Shown in pieces: positions 1 to 8,470 of a DNA stretch of 64,000 nt (within the stretch, counting starts at the first letter, position 1; every line of letters begins with the position of its first letter). This stretch comes from Capnocytophaga granulosa ATCC 51502 (GTDB lineage: Bacteria > Bacteroidota > Bacteroidia > Flavobacteriales > Flavobacteriaceae): contig NZ_KE150253.1 in the NCBI RefSeq assembly GCF_000411115.1, positions 124,001 to 188,000 of the forward strand, given 5' to 3'. Below the pieces are notes generated by a model. That model saw only the letters and a program-made list of their open reading frames with translations. It did no database searches and was not told the origin of the DNA. Position numbers and translations under genes: made by a program.

Positions 1-516
1 ATCACTGCTAAGCATAAAGAGATCTCTCACTTTCTGATAAAAACGTTTTTCAGAGGCTCTAATATCACGAATACGCTCTAATAACTCATCAAAATAATCA
101 GGGCGTCCATCGGGATTTTTAAGGCGTTCATCGTCCATTACAAATCCTTTAACCATATATTCTCTTAGATGTTGGTTCGCCCATTGTCTGAACTGTACCC
201 CTCGTTTACTTCGTACCCTAAAACCAATGGCAAGAATCATTTCCAAACTGTAAAAAGTAACTTCATAATCTTTGCCGTCAGAAGCAGTTGTCAAATAATT
301 TTTGACAACTGATCTTTGATCTAACTCGTTATCATTCAGTATATTAATTATATGATAACTAATACTCTGCTTAGAGGTGTCAAAAAGGTTAGCTAACTGA
401 TTTTGGTTGAGCCATATTGAGCCATCTTTGGCGTATAAGGCTATTTTTACCTTGTCATCCACTGTTTTATAGATAATAATATCTTGGGGTGTTTTCTCTG
501 TTTTTTTATTACTCAT
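1..516 (-). CDS. RhuM-family protein, 3' part outside the window
   Basis: An open frame begins with ATG at 516 and continues to base 1 without a stop, so 172 codons are visible. The residues run from MSNKKTEKTPQDIIIY through a Fic/DOC-associated RhuM-type N-domain (WLNQNQLANLFDTSKQSISY, ELDQRSVVKNYLTTASDGK, VQFRQWANQHLREYMVKGF). It is clearly paralogous to the complete gene just upstream at 541-1560, with the same block order. RhuM proteins have no settled biochemical function. They are often found beside type I RM genes, as here, where they follow hsdM on the same strand. The gap to the upstream paralogue is only 24 bp, so the two are probably co-transcribed. The C-terminal half lies off the left edge. 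Confidence 0.85.
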   Translation of the reverse strand, partial: MSNKKTEKTPQDIIIYKTVDDKVKIALYAKDGSIWLNQNQLANLFDTSKQSISYHIINILNDNELDQRSVVKNYLTTASDGKDYEVTFYSLEMILAIGFRVRSKRGVQFRQWANQHLREYMVKGFVMDDERLKNPDGRPDYFDELLERIRDIRASEKRFYQKVRDLFMLSSD

Positions 517-540
517 CTGCCATTATTTTTTTGGGTTGGG

Positions 541-1560
541 CTATCGTCGTGATTCAAGAAATTTATCAAAATCTGATTGGAAAAGGCGGTCTTGTACGAT
601 ACGATACTTTTCAAACTCCGCTAAGGCATGCGTATGGGCGATCTCGGCGGTGATTTTACCAGCGTCTTGTAAGACCTCTCGGTCGGCAAATTCTAAAAAG
701 CGGTTGAGGCGTACCTCCCAATCACTCATGGTCATCGGGATATGTCTTAGGGCCATATCTTCTGCCATATCCAAGTAGGCAGAGACTAAGCGCTGTAGCT
801 GTGCCATCTCATCTTCGGTAAGGTAGTTCTTAGCTACGACCACATCAAAGGGATAGATTTTCCCCTTTGGGGAATCCTTCCAAGTGGTCAGCCCCATATG
901 AGGTTTTTCGGCATTGGCACGCTCGTAAATTACCTCGGCAGCGGTATGACCATGAATAGCCCAATGTAGTTTGTTCTGGACTGTAGCGAAAAAACGTTGG
1001 GTAGCGGAGGCTTTGGGGTCGTAATCAATGGAAGTAGCGTAAATGTCGGTGATTTTCTGATAGAACTTGCGTTCGGAGAGGCGTATTTCTCGGATACGCT
1101 GTAGCTGTTCCTCGAAATACTTCTTTCCCAGTAGGGTTCCATCGTTTTTCAGCCGCTCATCATCCATGGCAAAGCCCTTGATGGTAAATTCTTCTATGAT
1201 CTGCGTTGCCCATTTGCGGAACTGCACCGCCCTTTCTGAATTGACTTTGTAGCCTACGGCAATAATCGCCGATAGGTTATAGTGCTTGGTATTATAGGTT
1301 TTCCCATCATCGGCAGTTATTAGAAAATTTCTAATAACTGAATTCTCATCTAATTCATTGTCTTCAAATATCTTCTTTAGATGATAATTGATAGTAGGGA
1401 TTTCTACCCCATAGAGCAATCCCATCATTTTTTGAGAGAGCCATACATTCTCGTCGGCATAGAGGCTTTGGATATTGCTCTCTCCTGTGGCGGTAACAAA
1501 GGTTAGGTACTCCGCTACGGAAGCCCTTAGCATGTCTTTAGATTTCTTTGGACTACTCAT
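541..1560 (-). CDS. RhuM-family protein (virulence RhuM / KilA-N-like)
   Basis: Complete 339-aa RhuM-family protein. Visible family blocks are VWLSQKMMGLLYGVEIPTIN (about residues 40-60), ELDENSVIRNFLITADDGKT, a central VQFRKWATQIIEEFTIKGFA, and a C-terminal half (MGLTTWKDSPKGKIYPFDVV, then a helical tail) that the neighbouring copy would only show beyond the edge. Its ATG lies 8 bp inside the 3' end of hsdM, so translation is probably coupled to the methylase gene. The biochemical role is unknown. Being coupled to hsdM suggests an accessory part in the RM locus, which is inference. Moderately sure of the family, unsure of the function. Confidence 0.88.
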   Translation of the reverse strand: MSSPKKSKDMLRASVAEYLTFVTATGESNIQSLYADENVWLSQKMMGLLYGVEIPTINYHLKKIFEDNELDENSVIRNFLITADDGKTYNTKHYNLSAIIAVGYKVNSERAVQFRKWATQIIEEFTIKGFAMDDERLKNDGTLLGKKYFEEQLQRIREIRLSERKFYQKITDIYATSIDYDPKASATQRFFATVQNKLHWAIHGHTAAEVIYERANAEKPHMGLTTWKDSPKGKIYPFDVVVAKNYLTEDEMAQLQRLVSAYLDMAEDMALRHIPMTMSDWEVRLNRFLEFADREVLQDAGKITAEIAHTHALAEFEKYRIVQDRLFQSDFDKFLESRR

Positions 1561-2971
1561 TTCCCATGATTGCTTTTAGTTGTGCAATAGCTTCAGTGAT
1601 TTTAGCTGCTTTTTCCTCCATAGTAGCTATAAGTTCGTTTAGAGGTATTTCCTCGGTTTCTTCTCCCTGACGTATCCAGCTTAGGTCAAGGCTTGTTTTG
1701 TCACGGGCACAGATTTCCTCATAGGTGTATCGGCGCCATCTGCCCTGTGGATTTTCCTCGCTATAGGTTTCTTGGCGCTTACGGCGGTCGTCACGCTGAT
1801 AACACTGTACAAACTCGTCAAAGTGTTCCCGCTTGAGGGGATTGGTTTTTCCAAAGTTAGGCATATTGCTACGTAGGTCATAGAACCAAATCTCTTTGGT
1901 ATTGCCTTTGTCCGAAAGTCCTCGTTCGAAGAAGAGCACATTGGTCTTGACCCCTTGGGCATAGAAAATCCCCGTAGGTAGGCGCAGGATAGTATGTAGG
2001 TTGCACTTTTCCATGAGGTCTTTGCGGATACGCTCGCCATCGCCATCTACAAAGAGCACATTGTCGGGGAGTACTACGGCAGCACGTCCGCCTTTTTTAA
2101 GACTGCGGTAGATATGTTGTAAAAAATTCAGCTGTTTGTTGGAAGTAGGGAAGGTAAGGTCGTCACGAGTAGCACGTTCGCCCCCTTTCTTGGTGCCAAA
2201 GGGTGGATTGGTCAGTACTACATCATAACCTGTCATCTGCTTGCCTAAGGAGGAAAGGGTATCGCCGAGTTGTATAGGCCCTTTGATGTCGTGCAACATG
2301 GCGTTCATCAGTGCCAAGCGGTGGGTTTCATGCACCAATTCACCCCCTGAGAAAGCCTCATTGATCTGGAACTCCTGTAGTTCTTGGGAGAGGGAGAAAA
2401 GGTCATCGGTTTGGTCTTTGATATATCGGTCAGCGGCAATCATAAAGCCAAAAGTACCACAAGCAGGGTCATTACAGCGTTCGCCCGCTTGGGGGTTCGT
2501 GAGTTCCGTCATTACATCAATAAGCACACGAGGGGTAAAGTACTGCCCTGCTCCTGATTTCTTTTCATTGGCGTTCTTCTCCAATAGGCCTTCATATAGG
2601 TTACCCAAGCCTTCTTCTTTGGCAGAATACCAATCAAGAGCATCAATGGTCTTGATGATTTTTTCGAGGTTTTTAGGCTCTTCTATATTGGACTTAGCCC
2701 CTGCATAGATTTCCTGAATCCTCCCTCGGCACTGTTCGCCTAGGTGTTCTAACAGCTCCTTATAGAATTTCTTTAGTTCTATACCGTCTTTGCTCACAAG
2801 AGTGTCCCAGCGATAAGCCTCAGGTATTTCCTCTTCGGAATTGGTTTCCTTGGCCATTTTTAGGAAAAGGATATAGGTCAGTTCTGTTACGTATTGATGG
2901 TAGGTGATACCGTCATCACGGAGCACATTACACAATGCCCATAGTTTGGCTACAATTTCTTGGTTGTTCAT
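1553..2971 (-). CDS. hsdM: Type I restriction-modification system, DNA methyltransferase subunit HsdM
   Basis: 472-aa N6-adenine methyltransferase subunit. Residues about 5-130 form the HsdM N-terminal helical domain (LWALCNVLRDDGITYHQYV). The SAM-binding motif I is DPACGTFGF at residues 168-176, and the catalytic motif IV is NPPFG at 255-259, the form used by N6-adenine methylases. Length is normal for this branch. With HsdS it would methylate the recognition site, and with HsdR it would form the restriction complex. It lies downstream of hsdR across a 313-bp repeat-rich spacer and overlaps the following rhuM gene by 8 bp. No hsdS is visible; one may lie beyond the left edge after the second rhuM gene. 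Confidence 0.95.
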   Translation of the reverse strand: MNNQEIVAKLWALCNVLRDDGITYHQYVTELTYILFLKMAKETNSEEEIPEAYRWDTLVSKDGIELKKFYKELLEHLGEQCRGRIQEIYAGAKSNIEEPKNLEKIIKTIDALDWYSAKEEGLGNLYEGLLEKNANEKKSGAGQYFTPRVLIDVMTELTNPQAGERCNDPACGTFGFMIAADRYIKDQTDDLFSLSQELQEFQINEAFSGGELVHETHRLALMNAMLHDIKGPIQLGDTLSSLGKQMTGYDVVLTNPPFGTKKGGERATRDDLTFPTSNKQLNFLQHIYRSLKKGGRAAVVLPDNVLFVDGDGERIRKDLMEKCNLHTILRLPTGIFYAQGVKTNVLFFERGLSDKGNTKEIWFYDLRSNMPNFGKTNPLKREHFDEFVQCYQRDDRRKRQETYSEENPQGRWRRYTYEEICARDKTSLDLSWIRQGEETEEIPLNELIATMEEKAAKITEAIAQLKAIMGNE

Positions 2972-2986
2972 AGTGATAGTTTGTTT

Positions 2987-3255
2987 TAGGGATTTACTGA
3001 TGAAATAAAAACATGCTTATTATCAGTAGGTTATGTTTGTTTTAGTTCCTTTAGGGATTTGCTGATGAAATAAGATAGTCAATAGAGGTTTTTTAGGTAA
3101 AATTATTTTTAGTCTAAAAAATCAAACGACTCATTATCAATAATTTATAGAATCTATATTTTCCATATAGGGATTTACTGATGAAATAAAAACTATGCTC
3201 ATTATCAGTAGTTTATGTTTATTTTTGTTCTTTTAGGGATTTGCTGATGAAATAA
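2987..3255. repeat. Duplicated repeat block between hsdR and hsdM (four 22-nt units)
   Basis: The spacer holds four copies of a 22-nt unit whose core is TAGGGATTT(A/G)CTGATG. They start at 2987, 3052, 3168 and 3234. Copies 1 and 3 have TTTACTG and copies 2 and 4 have TTTGCTG, and the distance inside each pair is 65 or 66 bp. The whole block is therefore a roughly 85-90 bp unit duplicated after about 90 bp of other sequence. Each block also has an imperfect inverted repeat (CTGATGAAATAA against TTATTATCAG) able to fold in RNA. No ORF is present. Function unknown; it lies in the leader of hsdM. Confidence 0.8.
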
Positions 3256-3284
3256 GATGATAGAGGAATAAACGAATTATATCA

Positions 3285-6200
3285 TCACCCCATAAATAAA
3301 TATTCCTTTAATTCATCTACAATTTCCCCCAGATGGTTTTTAAAGACTTTATTAATCTTCTCATAGCCGCCTGCATTTTGGAAAGCTCCGGTATCAAAGT
3401 CGGCTTTTTCAATATATTGCTCCTTCTCTAAGAAAGTCTTGATACGGTCGAGCCATTTGGTTTCCATAGCATTGAAACTGTGTGTTTGTTTGAGCTTCTC
3501 AAAAGCATTGTCCAAGCGTACTTTATAATCCACTAGGGCACTGCCCAAGGCTAAGGTACGTATCATACCAATGAGGTCGGCGGTGATCTCTACATTCTTG
3601 GCATTGTTCCACGCTTGGTTCAGCTCTTTCAGGGTATAGCCCTCTTGCGCCATTTCTAGGTAAAGATGCTTGAGATCACTACGAGTAAGCTCCGAAGGGC
3701 GCGTACAGAGCAGGTTCAGGGCGGTGAGCTTATTGCGATTCTCGGCTATATAGGCTGAGAATTGTTCTATATAGTCCCCTGGGCGTTTTTCGGTCTTACC
3801 ATAGCCTACATAGTGTTCGCGAACCTCATCAGGCTTGTCACTGATATATTTGTACTTTACTGTCTTAGCTTGAGAATGGAACAGGCATGCAATCGCTTTT
3901 ATGTTTTCTCTGACAAAAGACTTTACTTCTTCGGAGGGTGTGTTTTTAAGAGTGGTTAAAAAATCCTTGGGAGACACGCCTTGACTTAGGCTACAGAAAT
4001 AGTCGAAATCCTGTTGGCTAATATTCTTCGCGCGTCGTTGCAATCGGCCTAAGAGCTGTTGGGTATATTTGGCAATTAGCTCAAGGTCTTCGGTATGTTC
4101 AAAGCCATTGATGATATCTTCTAAGGTAGTGCTGGGATTGACCACAATAGGCGCCATTTCAGAGACTTCTGTAAAGAAATCAAAGACACCCACGGGGTCA
4201 TATACATCAAAATATTCCTTGTTTATCTTAGGGCAAAGGCGGGTAGCGCGCCCGATCATCTGCTCGAAAAGAATACGCGATTTCACCAAACGCAGGAATA
4301 CCAAAGTGGTGATTTCAGGGACATCTACCCCTGTGGTAAGTAGGTCTACAGTTACCACTATATTGGGATAAGTGTCGTTTTTAAACTTATTAACGGCCTC
4401 TTCTACCCGCTTTTTATCTCCTATGCTACCTGTTATCTTTTGGATAGCATCGTTATCTACCCCTTGTTCGGCATAGATTTCTTTGAGGATCTTCACCACA
4501 AGATCGGCATGGGCATCATCTACTGCAAAAATAAGGGTCTTTCCTTCGCCTGTAGGGTCTAAGAATTGAGAGATTTCCTCCAATACAGCACGGTTAAACC
4601 CTTCTACGATGATATTTCGGTTGAATTGTTCTACCTCAAAGTTCAGTTCGTCAGGTATTTCTGACAAATCTATCACTTCGTTTTTCTCAGCGTCATATAC
4701 CTGTACAGTTTCTCCTTTAGCAAAGTGAATCCCTTCTATACGCTGTTGGGTAAAAATATGGTGAGGAAGGTTATAATCTACTAAAAATCCGTCCAAAACA
4801 GCTTCGCGATAAGAATACTCAAAGACAGGTTTGCCAAAGAGTTGGGTAGTGTGTAGGGCAGGGGTAGCAGTAACCGCTATTTTCACAGCATCGAAATAGT
4901 CTATAACCATGGTATATTTGCTGGTGAAATCATCTTGATCGCGGAAAGCAAATTCATCTTCACTCATCTCTTTATCAAGGATATAACCACGGTGTGCCTC
5001 ATCTACGATTACCAAGTCGTAATCTGATACAGTAGGCATTTGCTCTCCTTCATTATAGAGAATACGCCTGACCATAGCCTGTACAGTACTGAGTTGTATT
5101 TTGGTTTCTTTCTCTATTGTTTTCTCACTTAGTGAGTTAATAGGATAGATGTTATAGAGAGTCTGTAGGTCTTCCAGTTTTACATCCTTGAACACATCAA
5201 GCGCCTGCTTTCCTAAGACATTGCGATCCACTAAGAACAAGATACGCTTAAAGCGTTTGGCAGCCAAAAATCGGTAGATCATCGCCAGTAGAGTACGCGT
5301 TTTTCCTGTACCTGTGGCCATAGAGAGGAGCACCGAGCGACGAGCTTCAGCTAAGGCTTTTTCGGTAGCTTCTACAGCGCGGATTTGGTAGGGACGTAGG
5401 TTGAGTCCGTTGGGGTCTCTCAGTAGGTCATAAGGTGTCTGAGTGAGGCTTTGAGTAGCTTTGGCTATATCTAAAGCCAAATCTTCCAAGAGGCCTTGAG
5501 GACTTTTCCAGTGTTGTAGTGCTTTGGGAATATTTTCCTCACGGCGCACGTCCAAAAACCAAATACCAGATTTGGTTTCTATCTGTTTGAGGTATCGCCG
5601 TCCGTTAGTGGAAAAAAGAAATGGTACCTGATAGTTACCCCATGTTCCAATGAGATAGCAGGCATGTTCTTTTTTGATATGAGTGGCGTAGTCCTTGCAT
5701 TGGTTGGAGAGGATACTTGAAATATCTTTGTGTTTTGCTTTGGCCTCTACAATACCTACCAACTGCAACCCCGCAAAAAGGGCGTAGTCGGCAAAGCCTT
5801 TGTCAGTAGGCCATTCGGCAATAGCAAGGTTTTTCCCCTTCTGTGGGCGGGTACCTTTGCTATAACGCAACTGTTCAGTGTCGGCCTGCCAACCTGCTTC
5901 ACACAGCTGTGCATCAATGAGTTTTCGTGTTTCGGCCTCTGAAAGCTGAAGATCCTTTGCGTATTGTAGGGTGCGGCGTGCGCGCTCTTTTTGAGCATTT
6001 ATAAACTCTTTGGTCTGGGCAGCTTCCCAATAACTCTGTTGCTTTTGTAGCTCAATGAGCTGCTCGGTAAGGGCTTTGATCTGCTGCTCTTGGGCTTCCT
6101 TCTCGGCTTGTAGGTCGGCAACATTGGGTATATCCTCCTCTTTGGGCATGACAAAGGTATGCCCTCCGGTTCCCTCCCCATAACTCAAGGCATACCACTG

Positions 6201-6548
6201 AGCCAGATGGTAGGCCATTTGCAAGTTTGTTTTAGCAGAGGAAACCGAGTCAAAGCCAGCATGAACGGCTTCATTCCCTCGCTGTCGTAATTGGTTAAGA
6301 ATACTACCTAACTGGTGTTCTATAATTCCTTCCCGCTTAAGGACACTGATTCTATTGGCCTGATTGTTATCATAAGGCAGGGCAATATGTTCTATTTGAA
6401 AGACCTCATTGACCATAACTTCAGCAAATTGGCGTAGCTTCATCAAGCAGCCATTGGGGTCGGTATATAGGTAAGTCTCTGCCAAATAAGCAATACGATA
6501 GAGTAGGAGGGGTTCAATATCTTTTAGAAATTCAAAATTACTTCTCAT
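3285..6548 (-). CDS. hsdR: Type I restriction enzyme, restriction/translocase subunit HsdR
   Basis: 1087-aa motor and nuclease subunit. Residues 1-130 resemble the DUF4145 N-domain found in some HsdR proteins, and residues about 145-195 are a coiled-coil stretch. A PD-(D/E)xK-type nuclease region follows, with the ExK motif as EAK at 268-270 (GFADYALFAG before it). The superfamily 2 helicase core has Walker A ATGTGKT at 411-417 and the DEAH box DEAHRG at 516-521, with motif VI near QMIGRATRLCP. The C-terminal part is the EcoEI-type helical domain. It would translocate DNA and cleave unmethylated DNA with HsdM and HsdS. It is the first gene of the locus, and a -7 box lies at 6571-6578. Confidence 0.95.
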   Translation of the reverse strand: MRSNFEFLKDIEPLLLYRIAYLAETYLYTDPNGCLMKLRQFAEVMVNEVFQIEHIALPYDNNQANRISVLKREGIIEHQLGSILNQLRQRGNEAVHAGFDSVSSAKTNLQMAYHLAQWYALSYGEGTGGHTFVMPKEEDIPNVADLQAEKEAQEQQIKALTEQLIELQKQQSYWEAAQTKEFINAQKERARRTLQYAKDLQLSEAETRKLIDAQLCEAGWQADTEQLRYSKGTRPQKGKNLAIAEWPTDKGFADYALFAGLQLVGIVEAKAKHKDISSILSNQCKDYATHIKKEHACYLIGTWGNYQVPFLFSTNGRRYLKQIETKSGIWFLDVRREENIPKALQHWKSPQGLLEDLALDIAKATQSLTQTPYDLLRDPNGLNLRPYQIRAVEATEKALAEARRSVLLSMATGTGKTRTLLAMIYRFLAAKRFKRILFLVDRNVLGKQALDVFKDVKLEDLQTLYNIYPINSLSEKTIEKETKIQLSTVQAMVRRILYNEGEQMPTVSDYDLVIVDEAHRGYILDKEMSEDEFAFRDQDDFTSKYTMVIDYFDAVKIAVTATPALHTTQLFGKPVFEYSYREAVLDGFLVDYNLPHHIFTQQRIEGIHFAKGETVQVYDAEKNEVIDLSEIPDELNFEVEQFNRNIIVEGFNRAVLEEISQFLDPTGEGKTLIFAVDDAHADLVVKILKEIYAEQGVDNDAIQKITGSIGDKKRVEEAVNKFKNDTYPNIVVTVDLLTTGVDVPEITTLVFLRLVKSRILFEQMIGRATRLCPKINKEYFDVYDPVGVFDFFTEVSEMAPIVVNPSTTLEDIINGFEHTEDLELIAKYTQQLLGRLQRRAKNISQQDFDYFCSLSQGVSPKDFLTTLKNTPSEEVKSFVRENIKAIACLFHSQAKTVKYKYISDKPDEVREHYVGYGKTEKRPGDYIEQFSAYIAENRNKLTALNLLCTRPSELTRSDLKHLYLEMAQEGYTLKELNQAWNNAKNVEITADLIGMIRTLALGSALVDYKVRLDNAFEKLKQTHSFNAMETKWLDRIKTFLEKEQYIEKADFDTGAFQNAGGYEKINKVFKNHLGEIVDELKEYLFMG

Positions 6549-6570
6549 AATGCAGCCTTATAGGAAGTTA

Positions 6571-6578
6571 CAAAAGTA
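6571..6578 (-). promoter_or_regulatory. Probable -7 box upstream of hsdR
   Basis: Read on the minus strand this is TACTTTTG, matching the Bacteroidota -7 consensus TAnnTTTG, 22 nt before the hsdR start codon. No convincing -33 TTTG sits at the usual 19-21 nt spacing. Confidence 0.5.
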
Positions 6579-6642
6579 AGGTATTTCTTTTAAGATTTTA
6601 ATATTATTAACAAAGCGTTAACCAACAATCAACAACTAATGA

Positions 6643-7821
6643 TTACTTTTCATTTTTCACCCCCCTAACAAGTATCACGCTATAGAGGACGCATAACACT
6701 ACGGCCAAAGCAAAAGCGGCTAAGGGTAGGGTAAAGTTGGTAGGGGAGACGGGGAAGAGCTGGGAGAGCTTGGCCATATAGAGGTTACGCAGCACGTAGC
6801 AGAGCACTAAGGCGGCGATGATAGCCCCCAGTGTAAAGAGACAGACAACCCACTGATAGTAACGGGCTATCTGCCTAGGTGTGTAGCCAATGGAAAGCAG
6901 CGAGCGGATTTGCTCTCTGTTGCGCTGCAAGACCAGATGCAAGCTAAGGATAACCACTGCTACGGATAATAACAATATCAGTAAGGCAATCCCTACCACT
7001 GTCCAAAGGGCAGAGGAGAAGAAAAAGCGCATTTTGCTCAGTTCCAACTCGTCCTTGCTTATGGTGTAGTTATGAGCCTTGAAGTAGGTCAATATCTCCT
7101 GCTGTGAGGGGTCATGGAACTCCACTAAAAGGCGAGAGACACGTGAGGAGGGTGTCCCATAAGTCTGGTTAGCCCAAGCGAGGAAGTCTTCTGGGACGAG
7201 AATAGAGTTGATTTTAGCAGAGAAGCCCACAATACGGCTGGAGAATATTGCTTCCTTGCCATTGCCAGAGAGGCGAAGGCCGAAGGTGAGTTTGTCAATA
7301 AGTCCCTTGGAGAGCACAGGCAGTCCTTGGCTTTCGGCAAAGCCAAAGTTATAAAGGGATAGATAGTTCTCAGGAATGATGATAGGGACAAAGGATCGAG
7401 AGGGAGTCCACTGCCATTGGTCGCTCTGAACATCAATATACTTGTCGGGAATACTCTCAAAGAAAAGGTCGGTAGCAAATAGCGGCAATTCGCCCTCTCC
7501 CTCATGTGTATAGGCCATGATCTTAAAGGTAGCCACTGAAAAGGGCGCCATACTCTTGACAAAGGACTCTTTTTGCAAGGCCTCTTGTTCTTGGGGAGTG
7601 AAGTAGATACTTTCCTTCTCAAGTGAGCTTACTGCTGAAATGGGCTTGCTCACTACTGCATAGTTACTTGAAAATATATCTGTTTGCTCCTCTAACAAGG
7701 GTTTTACGTCCTTATAGAGTTGCCAAATGCCCCCTAATAGTGTTAGGGCTACCGTCAAGGCGAAGCTATAGCCGAGGAGTTGGGCTTTGGGGAGCGTTTT
7801 TCGTTGGAGCTTATAGAGCAT
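6643..7821 (-). CDS. ABC transporter permease, FtsX/MacB type
   Basis: 392-aa inner-membrane permease. One membrane segment lies near residues 17-37 (GYSFALTVALTLLGG), followed by a periplasmic domain of about 220 residues. Three C-terminal segments follow (LWTVVGIALLILLLSVAVVI, a second around CLFTLGAIIAALVLCYVL, a third near FALAVVLCVLYSVILV). This is the FtsX-like layout of mechanotransmission ABC systems such as MacB and LolCE. Its ATPase partner is encoded immediately upstream (7833-8465), 11 bp away. The substrate cannot be told from the sequence. The adjoining lipoprotein gene makes an envelope or lipoprotein-related role possible, but that is inference. Confidence 0.85.
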   Translation of the reverse strand: MLYKLQRKTLPKAQLLGYSFALTVALTLLGGIWQLYKDVKPLLEEQTDIFSSNYAVVSKPISAVSSLEKESIYFTPQEQEALQKESFVKSMAPFSVATFKIMAYTHEGEGELPLFATDLFFESIPDKYIDVQSDQWQWTPSRSFVPIIIPENYLSLYNFGFAESQGLPVLSKGLIDKLTFGLRLSGNGKEAIFSSRIVGFSAKINSILVPEDFLAWANQTYGTPSSRVSRLLVEFHDPSQQEILTYFKAHNYTISKDELELSKMRFFFSSALWTVVGIALLILLLSVAVVILSLHLVLQRNREQIRSLLSIGYTPRQIARYYQWVVCLFTLGAIIAALVLCYVLRNLYMAKLSQLFPVSPTNFTLPLAAFALAVVLCVLYSVILVRGVKNEK

Positions 7822-7832
7822 ACATCAGAATT

Positions 7833-8465
7833 TTAGAGCTGTAGGACTTGGTCATAATTTAGCAGCGCGTTGGTCTCTAGGGCAGTCATCAGTAGGGTAG
7901 CCCCTCTTTGGGAGAGTTCTTCGTTTAGGATCTCACAGAGCACATGGGTGTTGGCCTCATCCAGATGACTAAAAGGCTCGTCCAGAAGGAGCACCTCGAA
8001 GGGTTGGGCTAAGGCACGCAGGAAGGCGACACGTTGGCGTTGTCCTAAGGAGAGGGTAGCCACAGGGGTATCCTGCTTATGAGCAAGCCCTACCCGTGCA
8101 AGTAGTTCGCTGATCTGCTGGGAGGAGAAATAGCCTGTCAGTCGGTTCTTGAGCAGTATATTCTCCTTGGCTGTCAAAGAAGGAAAAAGGCGTAGATCTT
8201 GGAAGAGGTAGCTCAGCCTATGGCGGCGATAGGCAAAGAGGTCTTTGGGTCGGGCGATCCCATCATAGGTAATAGTACCCTCATAGCTATCGCGCTCCCC
8301 ATAGAGGAAACTTAGCAGGGAGGTCTTTCCCCTACCTGACTGGGCACGGATAAGATAGCACCAAGCAGGGGCAAAGACGACCAGCTCCCTCAGATAAATA
8401 TCCGAGGGAGTTAGCTCCGTCTGTTCCATATAACTTGGTCTTAGCTGATGTAAGGAGATTTCCAT
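7833..8465 (-). CDS. ABC transporter ATP-binding protein, MacB/LolD type
   Basis: 210-aa ATPase. The Walker A motif reads SGRGKTS, the Q-loop lies at LFQDLRLFP, the signature is LSLGQRQRV (in place of LSGGQ), and Walker B plus D-loop read VLLLDEPFSHLD, with an H-loop replaced by LMTAL. The size is that of LolD/MacB-type ATPases. It pairs with the FtsX-like permease encoded just downstream and follows the DUF4836 lipoprotein gene with a 5-bp gap, so the three are probably one transcript. The loss of the usual switch histidine in the C-terminal TLLMTALETNA segment is unusual and may lower ATPase activity, which is inference. Confidence 0.88.
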   Translation of the reverse strand: MEISLHQLRPSYMEQTELTPSDIYLRELVVFAPAWCYLIRAQSGRGKTSLLSFLYGERDSYEGTITYDGIARPKDLFAYRRHRLSYLFQDLRLFPSLTAKENILLKNRLTGYFSSQQISELLARVGLAHKQDTPVATLSLGQRQRVAFLRALAQPFEVLLLDEPFSHLDEANTHVLCEILNEELSQRGATLLMTALETNALLNYDQVLQL

Positions 8466-8470
8466 TGTTT

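Noticed and set aside
2987..3255. Four evenly placed repeats resembling a small CRISPR array
   Set aside because: Spacing is irregular (65, 116, 66 bp), the intervening sequences are themselves repeated, and no cas gene is near. A duplicated block explains it better.
541..6548. A complete type I RM system within the left locus
   Set aside because: No S subunit is visible in any frame of this interval. The RhuM proteins do not show TRD-type blocks, so I did not call one of them HsdS.
7125..7622. A 165-codon minus-strand open frame
   Set aside because: It overlaps the FtsX-like permease in a different frame and has no recognisable content.
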